Assembly: GCA_002798195.1 (NCBI GenBank)
Contig: NWQM01000016.1
Location: 248,001-312,000 of the forward strand
Reading direction: 5' to 3'
DNA length: 64,000 nt
From: Lysobacteraceae bacterium NML03-0222
Lineage (GTDB): Bacteria; Pseudomonadota; Gammaproteobacteria; Xanthomonadales; Xanthomonadaceae
Both the position numbers and the translations under genes were made by a program. Below are positions 63,140-64,000 of this stretch, one piece after another. The notes under the pieces are model-generated. The model saw only the letters and a program-made list of their open reading frames with translations, did not search any database and was not told the DNA's origin. How positions within the stretch are numbered: the stretch's first letter is position 1; each line of letters begins with the position of its first letter.

Positions 63140-64000
63140 TCAGTGGGCGGACTTGTCCGGCGACTCCTTCGGCGCATCTCCTTGCTCGGCCTTGCCTTCA
63201 ACCCGCATCGGCGGCAGGAAAAATTCCCAGGGCGCCACCATCAGCTTGCCAAACAATGCACGCAGGATGCCCAGCGGGTCAGGCACTTTCAGCCCGCGGG
63301 CGCGCAAACCGACCATCAGCGCCAGCGCGAAGCTCACCAGCAGATTGACCCCGCCAATCATCAGCGCAAATGCCAGATACACGAGGAAATCCGCCCAGGC
63401 CAGACCGCCTACCAGCCCCAGGTTGGCCGCAGAAAACGCCACATGGCGAATATCGATGGGCAGGCCGGTCAAAAGCCCTGCAAAGGCACTCATGCCCAGC
63501 AACATGCCAAACAGGAAATTTCCCCACAGCGCGCCATAGTGCTCGGCAAGATAGTCGCCCATCTTCTCCCGCCAACGCACTGGCATCAGCAATGCCAATA
63601 GCGGGTGATGGATGATGCGCTCGCGCATCGCCAAAAGGTCAAAGCGGTTATCGAAATAGCCGGCAATCAGGCCGGAGCAAAACAGCCATACCCCGGCAAT
63701 GGCCGCATAAAACAGCGCACCCCCGGCCAGTGGATGCAGCGCCTGCAGCAAATACGCGCCCTTGGCACTGGAAATCAACGCCTCGCCAGTGAGGTACTGC
63801 CAGCCCAGTGCGATGAGCAATGCCACGCTCAGCGCCACGCTGACATTGCCGACAATCGCCACGAACTGGGTACGCACCACTTGTGCAATCAGCTCAATCA
63901 GTGCCGCCGGTTTGGCGCGGGATTTGCTGTCGCGCTCCATGGTATTGGCGATATGTGCAGCGGTCATGGCCGGCTGCTTGGTGGCCACGGTAAAGCCGAG
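63140..64000 (-). CDS. C-terminal part of a Gcr-type 'site-specific recombinase' membrane protein (partial)
   Basis: The frame is open to the window edge (it reads LGFTVATKQPAMTAAHIANT at the edge), so only about 286 C-terminal residues are seen of a protein that is usually about 650-680. This part has several membrane helices and segments such as FNFR-like DNRFDLLAMRERIIHHPLL, GNFLFGMLLGMSAFAGLLTG, DIRHVAFSAANLGLVGG and LPPMRVEGK, fitting the family labelled site-specific recombinase Gcr. Despite the name these look like membrane proteins without a recombinase motif, and the function is not established. Confidence 0.8.
   Translation of the reverse strand, partial: LGFTVATKQPAMTAAHIANTMERDSKSRAKPAALIELIAQVVRTQFVAIVGNVSVALSVALLIALGWQYLTGEALISSAKGAYLLQALHPLAGGALFYAAIAGVWLFCSGLIAGYFDNRFDLLAMRERIIHHPLLALLMPVRWREKMGDYLAEHYGALWGNFLFGMLLGMSAFAGLLTGLPIDIRHVAFSAANLGLVGGLAWADFLVYLAFALMIGGVNLLVSFALALMVGLRARGLKVPDPLGILRALFGKLMVAPWEFFLPPMRVEGKAEQGDAPKESPDKSAH

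Noticed and set aside
63140..64000. Gcr-type 'site-specific recombinase' as a sign of a mobile element
   Set aside because: The visible part is a multi-helix membrane protein with no recombinase catalytic motif, and no attachment sites, integrase or tRNA lie nearby.

Overview
This window reads as a chromosomal segment from a gammaproteobacterium of the Xanthomonadales (Lysobacterales) type. The evidence is gene order and protein features: smc-zipA-ligA, pcnB-folK-panB-panC-panD-pgi, and dapA-bamC facing gcvR-prxQ-phoH, together with the WWGG-type Pgi active site and a CRP/Clp-like operator. The DNA is moderately GC-rich, densely coding and mostly housekeeping. I cannot name a genus. I found no rRNA, tRNA, CRISPR array, insertion sequence or prophage.

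Layout. 1-2.8 kb: tail of a fatty-acid oxidation enzyme, an exported lipoprotein, HemJ, TcdA and an anchored cytochrome c'-like protein. 2.9-9.5 kb: a surface operon on the minus strand, made of a 1741-residue trimeric autotransporter adhesin, a TpgA-like lipoprotein (SmpA plus OmpA domains) and a DUF4019 protein. 9.7-20.5 kb: a Bax-inhibitor-like membrane protein, then replication and chromosome genes (ligA, zipA, smc, bolA, scpA, scpB, rluB). 20.7-28.3 kb: catalase, pgi, the pantothenate genes, folK, pcnB and fdxA. 28.4-34.3 kb: bamC, dapA, gcvR, a PrxQ peroxidase, a PIN-PhoH protein, two membrane proteins and thiD. 34.3-42.3 kb: class I fumarase, fpr, an M3 peptidase lipoprotein, a DEAD-box helicase and a flavoprotein.

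42.3-45.0 kb is the most unusual part. An AT-rich stretch with no convincing gene leads into a three-gene RiPP operon of the bufferin / MNIO (DUF692) type. It encodes a secreted precursor with six (E/G)GKCG motifs in two clusters flanking a pair of EF-hands, a DUF692 multinuclear iron oxidase, and a DUF2063 partner. A strong stem-loop sits between the precursor and the oxidase genes. The likely output is a secreted peptide with modified cysteines that binds copper, possibly tuned by calcium.

45.0-52.3 kb: AmiC amidase, a NalP-like subtilisin autotransporter lipoprotein, a thiolase, and two tandem Ala-rich lipoproteins, each with its own terminator. 52.4-64 kb: phoH (ybeZ) and ybeY, separated from corC (ybeX) by a DUF2145 pair, an XRE regulator and a GumN-like protein; then DUF4105, DUF1631, a nitroreductase with a 5'-3' exonuclease, and the C-terminal part of a Gcr-type membrane protein running off the end.
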